Below, piece after piece: positions 49,560 through 59,157 of a DNA stretch of 64,000 nucleotides. Below the pieces are notes generated by a model that was not told the origin of the DNA, searched no databases, and saw only the letters and a list, made by a program, of their open reading frames with translations. Source of the stretch: Sphingobacteriales bacterium 44-61 (GTDB lineage Bacteria; Bacteroidota; Bacteroidia; Chitinophagales; Chitinophagaceae); the NCBI GenBank assembly GCA_001898405.1, contig MKTW01000020.1:124001-188000 (forward strand), given 5' to 3'. Both the position numbers and the translations under genes were made by a program. The first letter of the stretch is position 1, and the number at the start of each line of letters is the position of its first letter.

Positions 49560-52500
49560 TTAGAAGTTTATATCAATTCCAAACATGTATGTCTTGGGCA
49601 TAGGGAAACTTCCACGCTGATAGCCATCAACCAATGGAGTGGCATAAGGGCCTGTGGTGAATCTTGCTTCAGGATTGATCCCCCTGTAGCCGGAAGCCGA
49701 GTGGAAGAAGAGGTTCTGTGCGGAGAAATACACTCTCGCAGAATTGATATGCGCCAGCTTCGCCACTTTTACCGGCAATGTATAACCAAAGATCACTTCC
49801 CTTAAGGCATAGTAAGAAGCATCTTCCACTACATAATCTGTCAGCATCCAGTTAAAGCCGATCGTTGAATAAGGCGTTTTCCCATCACCCGGGAACATAG
49901 GGCTCAGCCAGCGGTTCTTGTTATAGTTCTTATTATAGCGTTTTGTTTCGTTGTAGTTGGGATCACCATTCACCAATTTACCGCCTTGCACTCCCTGGAA
50001 CATAAAGCCCAGGTCAAATGCTTTATAACTAAGGGTATTATTAATGCCCCAGGTAAAAGAAGGATAAGGATTGCCCAATACCACGCGGTCGTCTGCATCA
50101 ATATCATTATCGCCGTCTGTATCCACCAGTTTCAGGCCGCCGGGCACAAACACATTGCTCAAAGAGCTTTTCAACCCTTTTGCTTTGGCGTCATTGATAT
50201 CTGCCTGTGAAAGCCATACGCCATCTGTTTTGTATCCAAAAAACTGAATCAACGGGTCACCCACCTGATTCATATAGATCTCTGTGCGTTCACCCTGGTT
50301 AAGCAGATAAGCTTCTTCCCCTAATTCGGAGATATTGTTTTTGTTATGTGCGATGTTGCCAGTGGTCGTCCACCTGAAATTCTTGGTCCGGATGTTATTG
50401 GAAGTGATCTCAAACTCAATACCCCTGTTGCGCAGGCTGCCGATATTATTCCAGGTTTGCGGAACACCGATAAATCCCATGGCAGATTGCAGAAGAAGCA
50501 GCTTGTCTGTTTTGGATTGATAGACATCTACGGAAAAATTGATCTTGTTATTTAAGATAGCCATATCAAGGCCGAGATTATACTGGAACGTTCTTTCCCA
50601 GGTGATATCGGGATTGGCCAGCACACTGGTTGAAGGAAGCAGGCCTGTATTGGGAGCACCTGTTCCGGAGCCAAAAGAATAATTGGCTGAATATAGCAGG
50701 TCCAGATAAGGAAAATAAGAAGAGCCTACCCTGTTGTTACCTGTCACACCATAACTGGCCCTTAATTTCAGATTGCTCAGCCAATCCGCTTTTTGTAAAA
50801 ATTTCTCTTCAGATGCTACCCAACCCAGGGAAACTGCAGGAAAAGAACCCCATTTTTTACCTGGTGCAAAATAAGAGCTGCCATCCCAGCGATAGCTGGC
50901 AGAAAGCAGATACTTATTTTTGAAGCTATACATCACGCGTCCCAGCCAGGATAATAAACCGATCTGGTTTCTATTATTATACGTTGCATCTTTTGCCTGA
51001 TCGATCTGCAAAGCTGTGTTCAGCGTGGTAATATTATCACTGGGATAATCAAGTCCTGTGATCTGTTCATCTCTGATCATTGTTTTTTGTGCTGTAAAGC
51101 CTGCCAGTACGTTGAAAGAATGCTCGCCAAACTGTTTTACATAGTTCAACGTGTTTTCCGACAAAAGATCAACGAATGTTCTGTTGTTATAAACACCTTT
51201 GTTTACATCACCGTCCCTGTTGGAACTTCTTTTGGCAAAATCCAGTGCGTTGGCATAGCTGACATACACACTGCCCATGGTCTTGAAGTCCAGTCCGGGC
51301 ATGAGATTGATCGTAAGATCACCTGAGCTCAGTATGCGGTAATCATTGGAAGTAATGCTCCTGGTTTCCATTACCGATTTAGGTGTATTATTCGCTGTAT
51401 TGAAGGGGTCCAGCGGGGAGTTGTTCACCCACATGGAGCCATCCGGCATCATGCCGCTGTAAACGCGTCCATTGAAATGGCGTGCCTGTGCAAAATCGCC
51501 GGGCCTGATATTTGCCCATGCAGTGGCCTGGTTCACAAATGCTGCTGTGGTTTCATCATGATAAACAGGCAGGAAGGATTGGAACCGTACAAAATCAATA
51601 AAATTAACAGAAGGACGCTCTCTTTTGATATAGGAAGGATTAATATTGAAAGAGAGTTTTACTCTTTTGCTTAGGTTGGCATCCAGTTTTGCGCGCAGGT
51701 TAAAGCGTTGGTATTCGCTATGGTACATCATGCCCGGATCATCCTGGTAGCCTCCTGAAAGAAAATATTTCAATGATTTGGAACCACCGGAAACATTTAC
51801 CTGCAGGTTTTTCACGTTAGCATCGCGCAATGCTTCACGTTGCCAGTCGGTGCCTACACCACCTCTCAATTGTTGCTCCACGATGTAAGCGGCCCTTTCA
51901 TTATTGGCAATGATCTGCGTGCCAGTAGGTGGTGAAATGCTGGGGTCCTGCGCTTTCAGCGACGCTTCATAAAAAAGAAGATTAGTGTATTCAGTAGTGG
52001 TCATCATAGGGTAAAGCTCATACTGCGTTTTGGCACCAGTGGAAAACTTGATTCCATATTTCGGCCTGTCTGCCTTACCACTCTTGGTGGTGATAATGAT
52101 AACCCCGCTGGCACCACGTGAACCATAGATCGCGGCAGAAGCTGCGTCTTTCAACACTTCTACTGATTCCACATCAGCCATGTTCACAAAGGCCAGGCCA
52201 TCGGGAACAGGATGCCCGTCTACCACCACCAATGGACTTGATCCTGCATTGATGGAGCTTAATCCCCGCACCTGCACTTTTGGGTCGGAGCCTGCTTCCG
52301 AACTGATATTCTGTATCTGCACACCGGCTATTTTTCCCTGCAATGCCTGATCGAGACGGGAAGCGGGTGTTTCTTCCAGATTATCATTCTTGAACTTGGA
52401 TACTGCTCCGGTGAGATGTGATTTTTTAGTTGTGCCATAGCCGATCACTACCACTTCATTCATATCAGTGGGAGCCGCAGCCATGATCACGTCTATTGTT

Positions 52501-52763
52501 GTTTTACCTTCTATCAGCACTGTTTGGGAAGTAAATCCTACATAAGAAAAAATGAGCGTGGACGAGCCCGCAGGAACAGAGATGGAATAGGTACCATCTT
52601 CTTTCGAGGTAACGCCGCCCCTTTGCTTGTCGGCCAGGATATTCACCCCAGACAATGGTGTACCGGTTTCTTTATTGGTCACTTTCCCGGTGATCACTCT
52701 ATTTTGTCCGTAAGCAAAGCTGCCGAGCAGCAGCAGCATGAACAGCAGGGATCGAGATTTCAT
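49560..52763 (-). CDS. susC: SusC/RagA-like TonB-dependent outer-membrane transporter
   Basis: The 1067-residue protein has a signal peptide, an N-terminal carboxypeptidase-like regulatory domain (GKVTNKETGTPLSGVNIL), a TonB box/plug region with MNEVVVIGYGT, RASGVIIITTKSG and an outer-membrane barrel ending in F. It imports oligosaccharides with SusD, powered by TonB. Here it is preceded by two lyase-type genes and a T9SS protein, whereas susC usually leads the operon. Confidence 0.95.
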   Translation of the reverse strand: MKSRSLLFMLLLLGSFAYGQNRVITGKVTNKETGTPLSGVNILADKQRGGVTSKEDGTYSISVPAGSSTLIFSYVGFTSQTVLIEGKTTIDVIMAAAPTDMNEVVVIGYGTTKKSHLTGAVSKFKNDNLEETPASRLDQALQGKIAGVQIQNISSEAGSDPKVQVRGLSSINAGSSPLVVVDGHPVPDGLAFVNMADVESVEVLKDAASAAIYGSRGASGVIIITTKSGKADRPKYGIKFSTGAKTQYELYPMMTTTEYTNLLFYEASLKAQDPSISPPTGTQIIANNERAAYIVEQQLRGGVGTDWQREALRDANVKNLQVNVSGGSKSLKYFLSGGYQDDPGMMYHSEYQRFNLRAKLDANLSKRVKLSFNINPSYIKRERPSVNFIDFVRFQSFLPVYHDETTAAFVNQATAWANIRPGDFAQARHFNGRVYSGMMPDGSMWVNNSPLDPFNTANNTPKSVMETRSITSNDYRILSSGDLTINLMPGLDFKTMGSVYVSYANALDFAKRSSNRDGDVNKGVYNNRTFVDLLSENTLNYVKQFGEHSFNVLAGFTAQKTMIRDEQITGLDYPSDNITTLNTALQIDQAKDATYNNRNQIGLLSWLGRVMYSFKNKYLLSASYRWDGSSYFAPGKKWGSFPAVSLGWVASEEKFLQKADWLSNLKLRASYGVTGNNRVGSSYFPYLDLLYSANYSFGSGTGAPNTGLLPSTSVLANPDITWERTFQYNLGLDMAILNNKINFSVDVYQSKTDKLLLLQSAMGFIGVPQTWNNIGSLRNRGIEFEITSNNIRTKNFRWTTTGNIAHNKNNISELGEEAYLLNQGERTEIYMNQVGDPLIQFFGYKTDGVWLSQADINDAKAKGLKSSLSNVFVPGGLKLVDTDGDNDIDADDRVVLGNPYPSFTWGINNTLSYKAFDLGFMFQGVQGGKLVNGDPNYNETKRYNKNYNKNRWLSPMFPGDGKTPYSTIGFNWMLTDYVVEDASYYALREVIFGYTLPVKVAKLAHINSARVYFSAQNLFFHSASGYRGINPEARFTTGPYATPLVDGYQRGSFPMPKTYMFGIDINF

Positions 52764-52795
52764 AATAGCAGTTTAAATATTTACAAATCGTTTAG

Positions 52796-54001
52796 TCAGT
52801 ATAAAAGATTCAGACGAAGCTTTGGGGCTTTATCTCCGGCCAGGTTCTTCAGGTACTGCCGGCAGGATTTGCAGCCCAGGTTTCCAGCGCCGCTGATCAG
52901 TAATGGATACGCTTCATCATATTCAAAGGGTTTGATCTGCTGGCCATCCCATTGTTTTGTTGCTGAGATATAAGGCAGCAATGCATCAAATGCTTTTTTC
53001 AGCGATTTCCCCGAAGGACTGGTATAGTTCCACATATCCATGCCCAGCTTTTTGGCTACCTGTGCGATATTGAAGAACGCTTCCATTACAAAAGAGGTGT
53101 AATGCAGGGAGATCGTTCTTTGCATTTCAAGAGGGAACCTTCCTGTATCATCCATCTGTTTATCCAGCCTGTTCTGTGCGTTTTGCACGATCTTTTTTGC
53201 AAGCTCCGTACTGTCGATAAACATGGCCATGGACAAGCGCTGCGCATCATACCAGGCGCCATGATTATTAGGTGCTTTCATTTCATCCTTTCCATTCTTG
53301 CTGGTTTGCATCCAGTGCAGAAAATCGCTGAACCATTTTTTCATTCCCTGCTGATCGGCCTCTTTCCAGGAGGAAGAGCCCTGCAATAGACCAATACCAT
53401 CTATCAGCTTAACAAAATGACGTGTATCGATCAAACCCGAACCTCTTCCCGTGTTCACACCTTTGATCGACTGCCCATAGTTCAGATTGGGATTCATGCG
53501 GGTGGCCGTATCAAGAAACCATACGCGCAGCAAACGGGCTGCATGATCGGCATACACTTTATCTTCAGAAAAATAATATGCCAGCGATAAGGTATACACC
53601 ACTTCGCAAAGCCTGGGCATGTATTCCTTATCCGTATAGTCTTTCACTTCCGGATTGGTTTGACCATCTTTCCTTATATAGGGAAGCCCACCAGGTTTAT
53701 CAGGGTCAGGCCAGAAATAAGGAGCCAGGCTCATATAATCATGTTTATCGCCACTTGGTGGCTGATTTTTTTTCTCCATTACGCTCACGGGGCCAAATTG
53801 CAGGGCTTTATCTGCATCTTTCAACAATTGCTTATAGGCAGGCACTACAACAGCATTGTTGGCCTTAATACCGGCTTTATTTGACGCAAGTGTTTTTGCA
53901 TCCAGCACAAACACCTGCGGTTTGCCAGGCTGGCCTTCAGCAAGAGAAGGCAGCCAGCTTAGTACCACGCAACTGATCGTCAGGAAGATTTGTTTTTTCA
54001 T
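52796..54001 (-). CDS. Alginate-lyase-family polysaccharide lyase (PL38/PL5-type)
   Basis: The 401-residue protein has a signal peptide (LSWLPSLAEG). It fits the alginate lyase superfamily: SLAPYFWPDPDKPGGLPY (91-108), NYGQSIKGVNTGRGSGLIDTR, and the catalytic NNHGAWYD (Asn246, His247) plus a late GRFPLEMQRT. The PL38 family includes glucuronan and alginate lyases with the same NHG centre. It is probably extracytoplasmic and cuts the uronan by beta-elimination. Which uronan it prefers cannot be told from sequence. Two cysteines near the end (CKSC) are unusual for the family. Confidence 0.75.
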   Translation of the reverse strand: MKKQIFLTISCVVLSWLPSLAEGQPGKPQVFVLDAKTLASNKAGIKANNAVVVPAYKQLLKDADKALQFGPVSVMEKKNQPPSGDKHDYMSLAPYFWPDPDKPGGLPYIRKDGQTNPEVKDYTDKEYMPRLCEVVYTLSLAYYFSEDKVYADHAARLLRVWFLDTATRMNPNLNYGQSIKGVNTGRGSGLIDTRHFVKLIDGIGLLQGSSSWKEADQQGMKKWFSDFLHWMQTSKNGKDEMKAPNNHGAWYDAQRLSMAMFIDSTELAKKIVQNAQNRLDKQMDDTGRFPLEMQRTISLHYTSFVMEAFFNIAQVAKKLGMDMWNYTSPSGKSLKKAFDALLPYISATKQWDGQQIKPFEYDEAYPLLISGAGNLGCKSCRQYLKNLAGDKAPKLRLNLLY

Positions 54002-54022
54002 TAGGAATTATTTGGTGATACA

Positions 54023-57000
54023 TTATTTTATGATCCTGATCATTTGTTTCAGATTGACCCCGCTTCCTCTTACCGTAACGATATAAACACCGGAAGGAAC
54101 ACTGCCAACCATCAGGTCAATGCTGATAAATCCTTTCGGCAGAAACGCATTTCGTCTTATAAATGGCTTTCCGTTCAGGTCCCATACCTGTATATCGCTT
54201 AGTGCCGGAACATTGGAATAGATCCTGGTAGTTAATGTTGTTGAATTGCTCATGTAGGCATTCAGATAGGGTTTATCTGAGCCGCCCAGCGGCAGAACAG
54301 TCAACCGTCCATTGGTATAGGTTATGGTATAATTATTCGAAGCCGCATTAGCTGGCGTCATTGTGTAATACCCTGCGGATGAAGTGGCAGTAGCTGCAGT
54401 ATTCACTACAGGAGGTGCGCTGAGACTGGCAGCCGTTTCCCCGTACATAAAACCAGTGTAAGTGATCGTGAATACAGGATTGGCTTCTCCTTCTACTTTG
54501 GAAGTATCTCTCACGCCAATGGTGAGTGCCGCTTTATCTACTGTAAGCGTTTGAGATACGGGATCTGCAGGGAAGAAGATGAGGCTTCCTGCCTGTGAGG
54601 CCGTGATCACTGTAGTGCCGGCACCTGTAATATGAACGGTATTACCAGTTATGGTAGCCACATTCGTATTGCTGCTGGCATAGGTAACAGGTATCGTGTT
54701 GTTAGTGCTGGTTGCATTGGCCGTAAAATCTGCATTGCCATATTTCTTTAATGGCAGCGCATTAAATGTCAGGGTTTGCGCCACTTTGGGCTGAACCGTC
54801 AGCACACCGTCTTCAAAACTGATATCATAATTCGCAGCCGTGGCACCACTTACTGTAATAGGATATGTTCCTACAGGCGAAGCAGCCGTAGCAGTGGTCG
54901 CTATCTGCACCGGTGTAAGCAATACAGCAGGCGTTTCGTTATAGGCAAATCCGGTATAAGTGGCCGTAAGTTCGGGCAGCGGCTCTGCTTCAGGTTTTAT
55001 CAGGTCATCGGCTTTGATCAGCAAGGAAGCCTTCTGAACAGTAAGTGTATGAGCTATGCTTGCAGCAGGATATGATCCGTCGCTTGCCTGCGAAGCCGTG
55101 ATGATCGTAGTGCCGGCACCGGTAATATGAATATTACCGTTCACAATAGACGCCACTGTTGCATCACTGCTGCTGTATTCAATAGGCTGAGTAGTGTTCA
55201 GGCTATTGGCTCCGCCATTGAAATCAGCATCCCCGTACACTTTAACTGGCAGTTCATTGAACACAAATGGTTCAGCCTGCGGAATAGACCCGACACCGAA
55301 CACGCCAAAGCTGCTCACTGTAGCTGAAGCTGTATTGCCAGTGTTGTCGCCGCTATTGAGCGGAACGCTCCAGATGCTGCCACTATTGGTGATGATGCCG
55401 ATATCAGTATCCGGCAGCGTGTTGAAAGTAGACCCTTCAAGAGCTGTATTCCACTCCAATTGCAAAGCTGCATCGCCGCTCCCGCTAAAGCGGTTGATCT
55501 GCCAGGATGCATTTACCAGTTTTTGTTTGTCGAAAGCACTCAATGCAGTTCCATTCACCAATCCATTACTTGTAATTCCTTCTATCACGGCCACCGTAAA
55601 TGCACTGGCTGCTACCGGCGTGATGGTGACCGGAAGATAATAACCGGCGCTGCCTACAGGAATGATCGTAGTGACAGAAAGATCATCATACTGCACTACA
55701 CTTTGCTTTCCATCAGTGGCATCTCCGGCTGTAACAATATAGTTGCCTCCGTTAAATGCTCCATTGATCGTGGCACCGGTCCGGATACGAAGTGTATCAT
55801 CAGGCCGTAAGCTCAGTTTATTATTAAGATCAAGGCTAACGAAAATATCAACACCGCGGTTTACAGTCACCGGTGCATTGATCACCACGGAGCCTGTGCG
55901 GATATTTCCATCTTCCTGTGTGGTAGACAATCCGAAAGGATAGCTGGTAGCTGCATTGATAATATAATTTGTTCCCGCCTTATATATTTTAGTACCGGTC
56001 AATGCCACAGAGCCGTTCGCTTCTTCAAAGCCTGAAGCATTTGCAGTAGCGAGGGTGGCCGTATCATTGAAAAAGTTGAGTGCCACATTCGTTCCGCTGG
56101 TTGTAACAGGATTGGATAGAGTGATTAATGCATTTCCCGAAGAAAAAGAAACAACGGAAGTATTGTCCGGTATGCCTGCTCCGATTATCGATAAGCCAGC
56201 CACACCGGCCACGCCTGTTGCATTGGTTATCTGGAAAGAACCGGCGGTAAGTGTTCCGGTGAGTCCGGTTACTGTTTCGTTCACACGGGTTGTAAAACTG
56301 GCATTGCCTGTCAGTTTGTTCCCTGCAAAATCAAGTTTACCATATACGTTCACGGCTGCAGTAACACTGATATTCTTTTCAAGCGTAACCATTGCATTGT
56401 CTGCCACCAGCAAAGAAGGAACAGAAATAACCCCACTGCCGGCTACGGTTTGTGGTGTGTTTCCTCCCAGTACCAGGGTATTGGTACTGTTGGCCAGGAA
56501 ACCAAGATTGCCATCCACGATCAGATTCCCCAATACAGCAGTGTGACCGCTGCTATGTGTGGTAAAGCTGCAACCAGATTCTATAGTAAAATCGCCGATC
56601 CGGAAAATGGGGCCATCAGCGGTCAGTGTTGCATTGTTCTCAATAAAGAGATTGCCAAATGATTTGTTGTTGGTAAACGATCCTGTACCATTGGAAGCAC
56701 GTATATGATAATTGCTGCCTGCTTTAAAATCAATGGCAGAAAAAGTGGAGTTATTGCCCATTGGGCTGTTGCCACCCGTATAATATAAATGAGCCCCGGA
56801 TTCAAATACTACTCCGTATGCTACGGCTGCCGGTGTTGTACTTGTTGTACCGAACGGATAATTGGTAGTATTGGTTGTTACACTGGCACCATTATCAAAT
56901 ACCAGTGCCCCTGCCACCTGGGAAATGATGCGGTGAGCGCCATTTGCCAACACTACCATGCCACTGATACGGCCGGTAGCAGAAGTTGCCAGGGCGAGCA

Positions 57001-57421
57001 CGACCGTGCCATCAGCAGCAGGCATGATGATACTAAGACTCGAACCGCTTTCCACTACAAGATCATCACCCGCAGCTCCGCCGTTAACAGTTATGGTACC
57101 GGTGCCACCACCGCCAGCCGGACGTTGCAGCACCAGCTTTGCATTGTTAATAAGCTTGAGCTGGGCAAATGAAGTGGATGTCACGTTTACCGTAACAGTT
57201 CCCGTTGCAGGAGTGCTTCCGCCGATATTGGAACCATCGATCACCAGTATATCTGAAGGGTCTGCAGCAGCACGCGCAGTGCCTGAGCCATCCAGTGAAG
57301 TATTCCAGCTCGAATTACCGGTAAAACTGGTTACAGCCGTTCCGCCGACCCAATAATAAGTGGTTTGGCTGGAGGCGAATCCGGCAATTAGAAGAAACAG
57401 TATTAGTAGACTTTTTCTCAT
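54023..57421 (-). CDS. T9SS-exported surface protein with duplicated Ig-like/MBG modules
   Basis: Started at 57421, the protein has 1132 residues and a signal peptide (LLILFLLIAGFASS). The N-terminal two thirds are a repetitive, likely beta-helical region rich in Gly, Thr, Asn and Ser (YYWVGG, then TGNSSW). Two tandem copies follow, each an Ig-like unit beginning F-N-x-L-P-x-K-x-Y-G-x-A-D-F and an MBG-type unit (YTGFAYNET / YTGFMYGET). The end is a T9SS type A sorting domain (WDLNGKPFIRR, SGVYIVTVRG). It is thus a surface or secreted adhesin-like protein. Inside a PUL it may act as a glycan-binding protein (inference). Starting at 57448 instead would place nine residues before the signal. Confidence 0.75.
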   Translation of the reverse strand: MRKSLLILFLLIAGFASSQTTYYWVGGTAVTSFTGNSSWNTSLDGSGTARAAADPSDILVIDGSNIGGSTPATGTVTVNVTSTSFAQLKLINNAKLVLQRPAGGGGTGTITVNGGAAGDDLVVESGSSLSIIMPAADGTVVLALATSATGRISGMVVLANGAHRIISQVAGALVFDNGASVTTNTTNYPFGTTSTTPAAVAYGVVFESGAHLYYTGGNSPMGNNSTFSAIDFKAGSNYHIRASNGTGSFTNNKSFGNLFIENNATLTADGPIFRIGDFTIESGCSFTTHSSGHTAVLGNLIVDGNLGFLANSTNTLVLGGNTPQTVAGSGVISVPSLLVADNAMVTLEKNISVTAAVNVYGKLDFAGNKLTGNASFTTRVNETVTGLTGTLTAGSFQITNATGVAGVAGLSIIGAGIPDNTSVVSFSSGNALITLSNPVTTSGTNVALNFFNDTATLATANASGFEEANGSVALTGTKIYKAGTNYIINAATSYPFGLSTTQEDGNIRTGSVVINAPVTVNRGVDIFVSLDLNNKLSLRPDDTLRIRTGATINGAFNGGNYIVTAGDATDGKQSVVQYDDLSVTTIIPVGSAGYYLPVTITPVAASAFTVAVIEGITSNGLVNGTALSAFDKQKLVNASWQINRFSGSGDAALQLEWNTALEGSTFNTLPDTDIGIITNSGSIWSVPLNSGDNTGNTASATVSSFGVFGVGSIPQAEPFVFNELPVKVYGDADFNGGANSLNTTQPIEYSSSDATVASIVNGNIHITGAGTTIITASQASDGSYPAASIAHTLTVQKASLLIKADDLIKPEAEPLPELTATYTGFAYNETPAVLLTPVQIATTATAASPVGTYPITVSGATAANYDISFEDGVLTVQPKVAQTLTFNALPLKKYGNADFTANATSTNNTIPVTYASSNTNVATITGNTVHITGAGTTVITASQAGSLIFFPADPVSQTLTVDKAALTIGVRDTSKVEGEANPVFTITYTGFMYGETAASLSAPPVVNTAATATSSAGYYTMTPANAASNNYTITYTNGRLTVLPLGGSDKPYLNAYMSNSTTLTTRIYSNVPALSDIQVWDLNGKPFIRRNAFLPKGFISIDLMVGSVPSGVYIVTVRGSGVNLKQMIRIIK

Positions 57422-57463
57422 ATAGCAGCATATTAAAAATGGTAGCAATGGCCGTTTATATTA

Positions 57464-58756
57464 TTACATGTTGTTCTTTTTAGAGGAAATAAAAATGATA
57501 CATACCCAGGCAACCGGCACCAGCAATGCCCCCAGCAAAAAGAAAGACGTGTAATTGGTTTTGGTAAGAACCGGCACCAGCAAGGTGATTATGATCGTAC
57601 CGATCACAGCAGCCGTTCCGCCCATTCCTGCTACTGTTCCAACATTCTTCCCATGGAAATAATCCGAAGGCAGGGTTTGCAGATTATTGATCAGGAACTG
57701 GAAACCAAATAAAGTAGCACTGATCAATGCGATCGCAATATTTGCATGGTCTTTCAACTGATCAAGGGAAATGGCAATAACAGCGAGTGCCGCCAGCATG
57801 ATCATGCTGCCAACAGTAACAGCTTTTTTTCTTGCGCTGGTTGCCGGTGTGCCCTTGCGCACCAAAGCGGATGAATAAAAACCGCCAAGTAAACCACCGA
57901 TTGCTGCAAATACATAAGGCACCCACGCAAATGCGCCGATCTGTTTCAGGTCAAATGCAAACTGCTCTTTCAGGAAGGTCGGCAGCCAGGTCACGAACAT
58001 CCACCATACTGGGTCAATGAAAAACCTTGAGCTGATAATGCCCCAGGTATTTTTGAACCTGAGCAATTCTTTCCAGGAATATATTTTCTCTCCGGCAGCA
58101 GCTTTCACTGCACCTTTTCCTTCCTTTATATGATCCTGTTCTTCTTTGGTGATCCAGGGATGTTTATCGGGAGTGGATTTATTAATGATCAGCCAGGGAA
58201 TAATCCACAATACGCCCAGCACAGCGATACAGGCAAAAGTGACTCTCCATCCAAATGCCAGTGAGAGGGCCACAATTACCGGCGCTGCAATAACGGAGCC
58301 TGCCGAAGCCGATGCACCGAATATGCCTTGCGCGATCGCTCTCTCTTTTGCAGGAAACCATTCTGCATTGCTTTTGGTGGCACCGGGCCAGTTACCGGCT
58401 TCACTAAGACCAAGCATTGCCCGGAAAATATTGAAAGAAGTAAGCGATCTTGCCAGTGCATGCAAAGCAATGGAAATGCTCCATCCGGCAATGGAAACGA
58501 CCATCCCCATCCTCGTACCAATGGCATCCATCATTTTTCCTGTTACAGTTTGCCCGATCGCATAAGCGGCCATAAAGAAGGTGGTGATAATAGCCAGTGC
58601 ATTCTTGCTGTCTGCATCAGCTATATTGAATTCCTTATAGATATAGGGCCAAAGGATATTGATGGCGCTGCGGTCAATATAATTAATGATCGTAGCCATG
58701 CCGATCAGTCCAATGATCCACCAGCGCAATCCTTTTATTTTTGTTGTACCAGGCAT
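57464..58756 (-). CDS. MFS transporter, hexuronate (ExuT/ACS) type
   Basis: The 430-residue protein has about 12 hydrophobic helices and the ACS-family start (INYIDRSAINILWPYI) and GNWPGATKSNAEWFP motif, seen in hexuronate and galactonate permeases. In an alginate locus it probably brings unsaturated uronate monomers or DEH across the inner membrane. It is 17 bases from kdgF. Confidence 0.85.
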   Translation of the reverse strand: MPGTTKIKGLRWWIIGLIGMATIINYIDRSAINILWPYIYKEFNIADADSKNALAIITTFFMAAYAIGQTVTGKMMDAIGTRMGMVVSIAGWSISIALHALARSLTSFNIFRAMLGLSEAGNWPGATKSNAEWFPAKERAIAQGIFGASASAGSVIAAPVIVALSLAFGWRVTFACIAVLGVLWIIPWLIINKSTPDKHPWITKEEQDHIKEGKGAVKAAAGEKIYSWKELLRFKNTWGIISSRFFIDPVWWMFVTWLPTFLKEQFAFDLKQIGAFAWVPYVFAAIGGLLGGFYSSALVRKGTPATSARKKAVTVGSMIMLAALAVIAISLDQLKDHANIAIALISATLFGFQFLINNLQTLPSDYFHGKNVGTVAGMGGTAAVIGTIIITLLVPVLTKTNYTSFFLLGALLVPVAWVCIIFISSKKNNM

Positions 58757-58773
58757 CAGATTGTTCTATCCGT

Positions 58774-59127
58774 TTATTTAATAAAATCTTCCCGCATGGG
58801 GCTGAACACATCGATTAACACACCTCCCTCAAGGCATACACAACCATGCATCACATTCGGAGGTATATAATAAGCATCTCCTGCACGAAGTTTTCTTTTT
58901 TCCTCCCCGATCTCCACTTCAAACACGCCGCTTTCCACATGTGTGATCTGCGAATGATAATGCTGATGCAGAACACCAATACCATTTTTCTGAAATTCCA
59001 CTTTCACCAGCATCAGTTTGTTATCCCAGCTCATGATCTTTCTTCTTACTCCGTCTCCCACGTTTTCCCAGGGCACATCTTTATCCGATATAAATATCTT
59101 CATAGCATCGGTCGTTGACATATTCAT
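58774..59127 (-). CDS. kdgF: KdgF-type cupin
   Basis: The 117-residue single-cupin protein has metal-binding His54, His56, Gln60 and His94 in the order expected for KdgF (GVLHQHYHSQITH, then VMHGCV). KdgF speeds the conversion of 4,5-unsaturated uronate monomers to the open keto form DEH. It is placed between the MFS and PL17 genes, which supports this role. The first residues (MNMSTTDAM) include alternative Mets. Confidence 0.85.
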   Translation of the reverse strand: MNMSTTDAMKIFISDKDVPWENVGDGVRRKIMSWDNKLMLVKVEFQKNGIGVLHQHYHSQITHVESGVFEVEIGEEKRKLRAGDAYYIPPNVMHGCVCLEGGVLIDVFSPMREDFIK

Positions 59128-59157
59128 TAGTTTAGTGAATAAATAATTGCAGCAGGC

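Noticed and set aside
49900-52700. Several long open frames on the plus strand opposite susC
   Set aside because: They are antisense shadows of a clearly identified SusC gene and have no family features.
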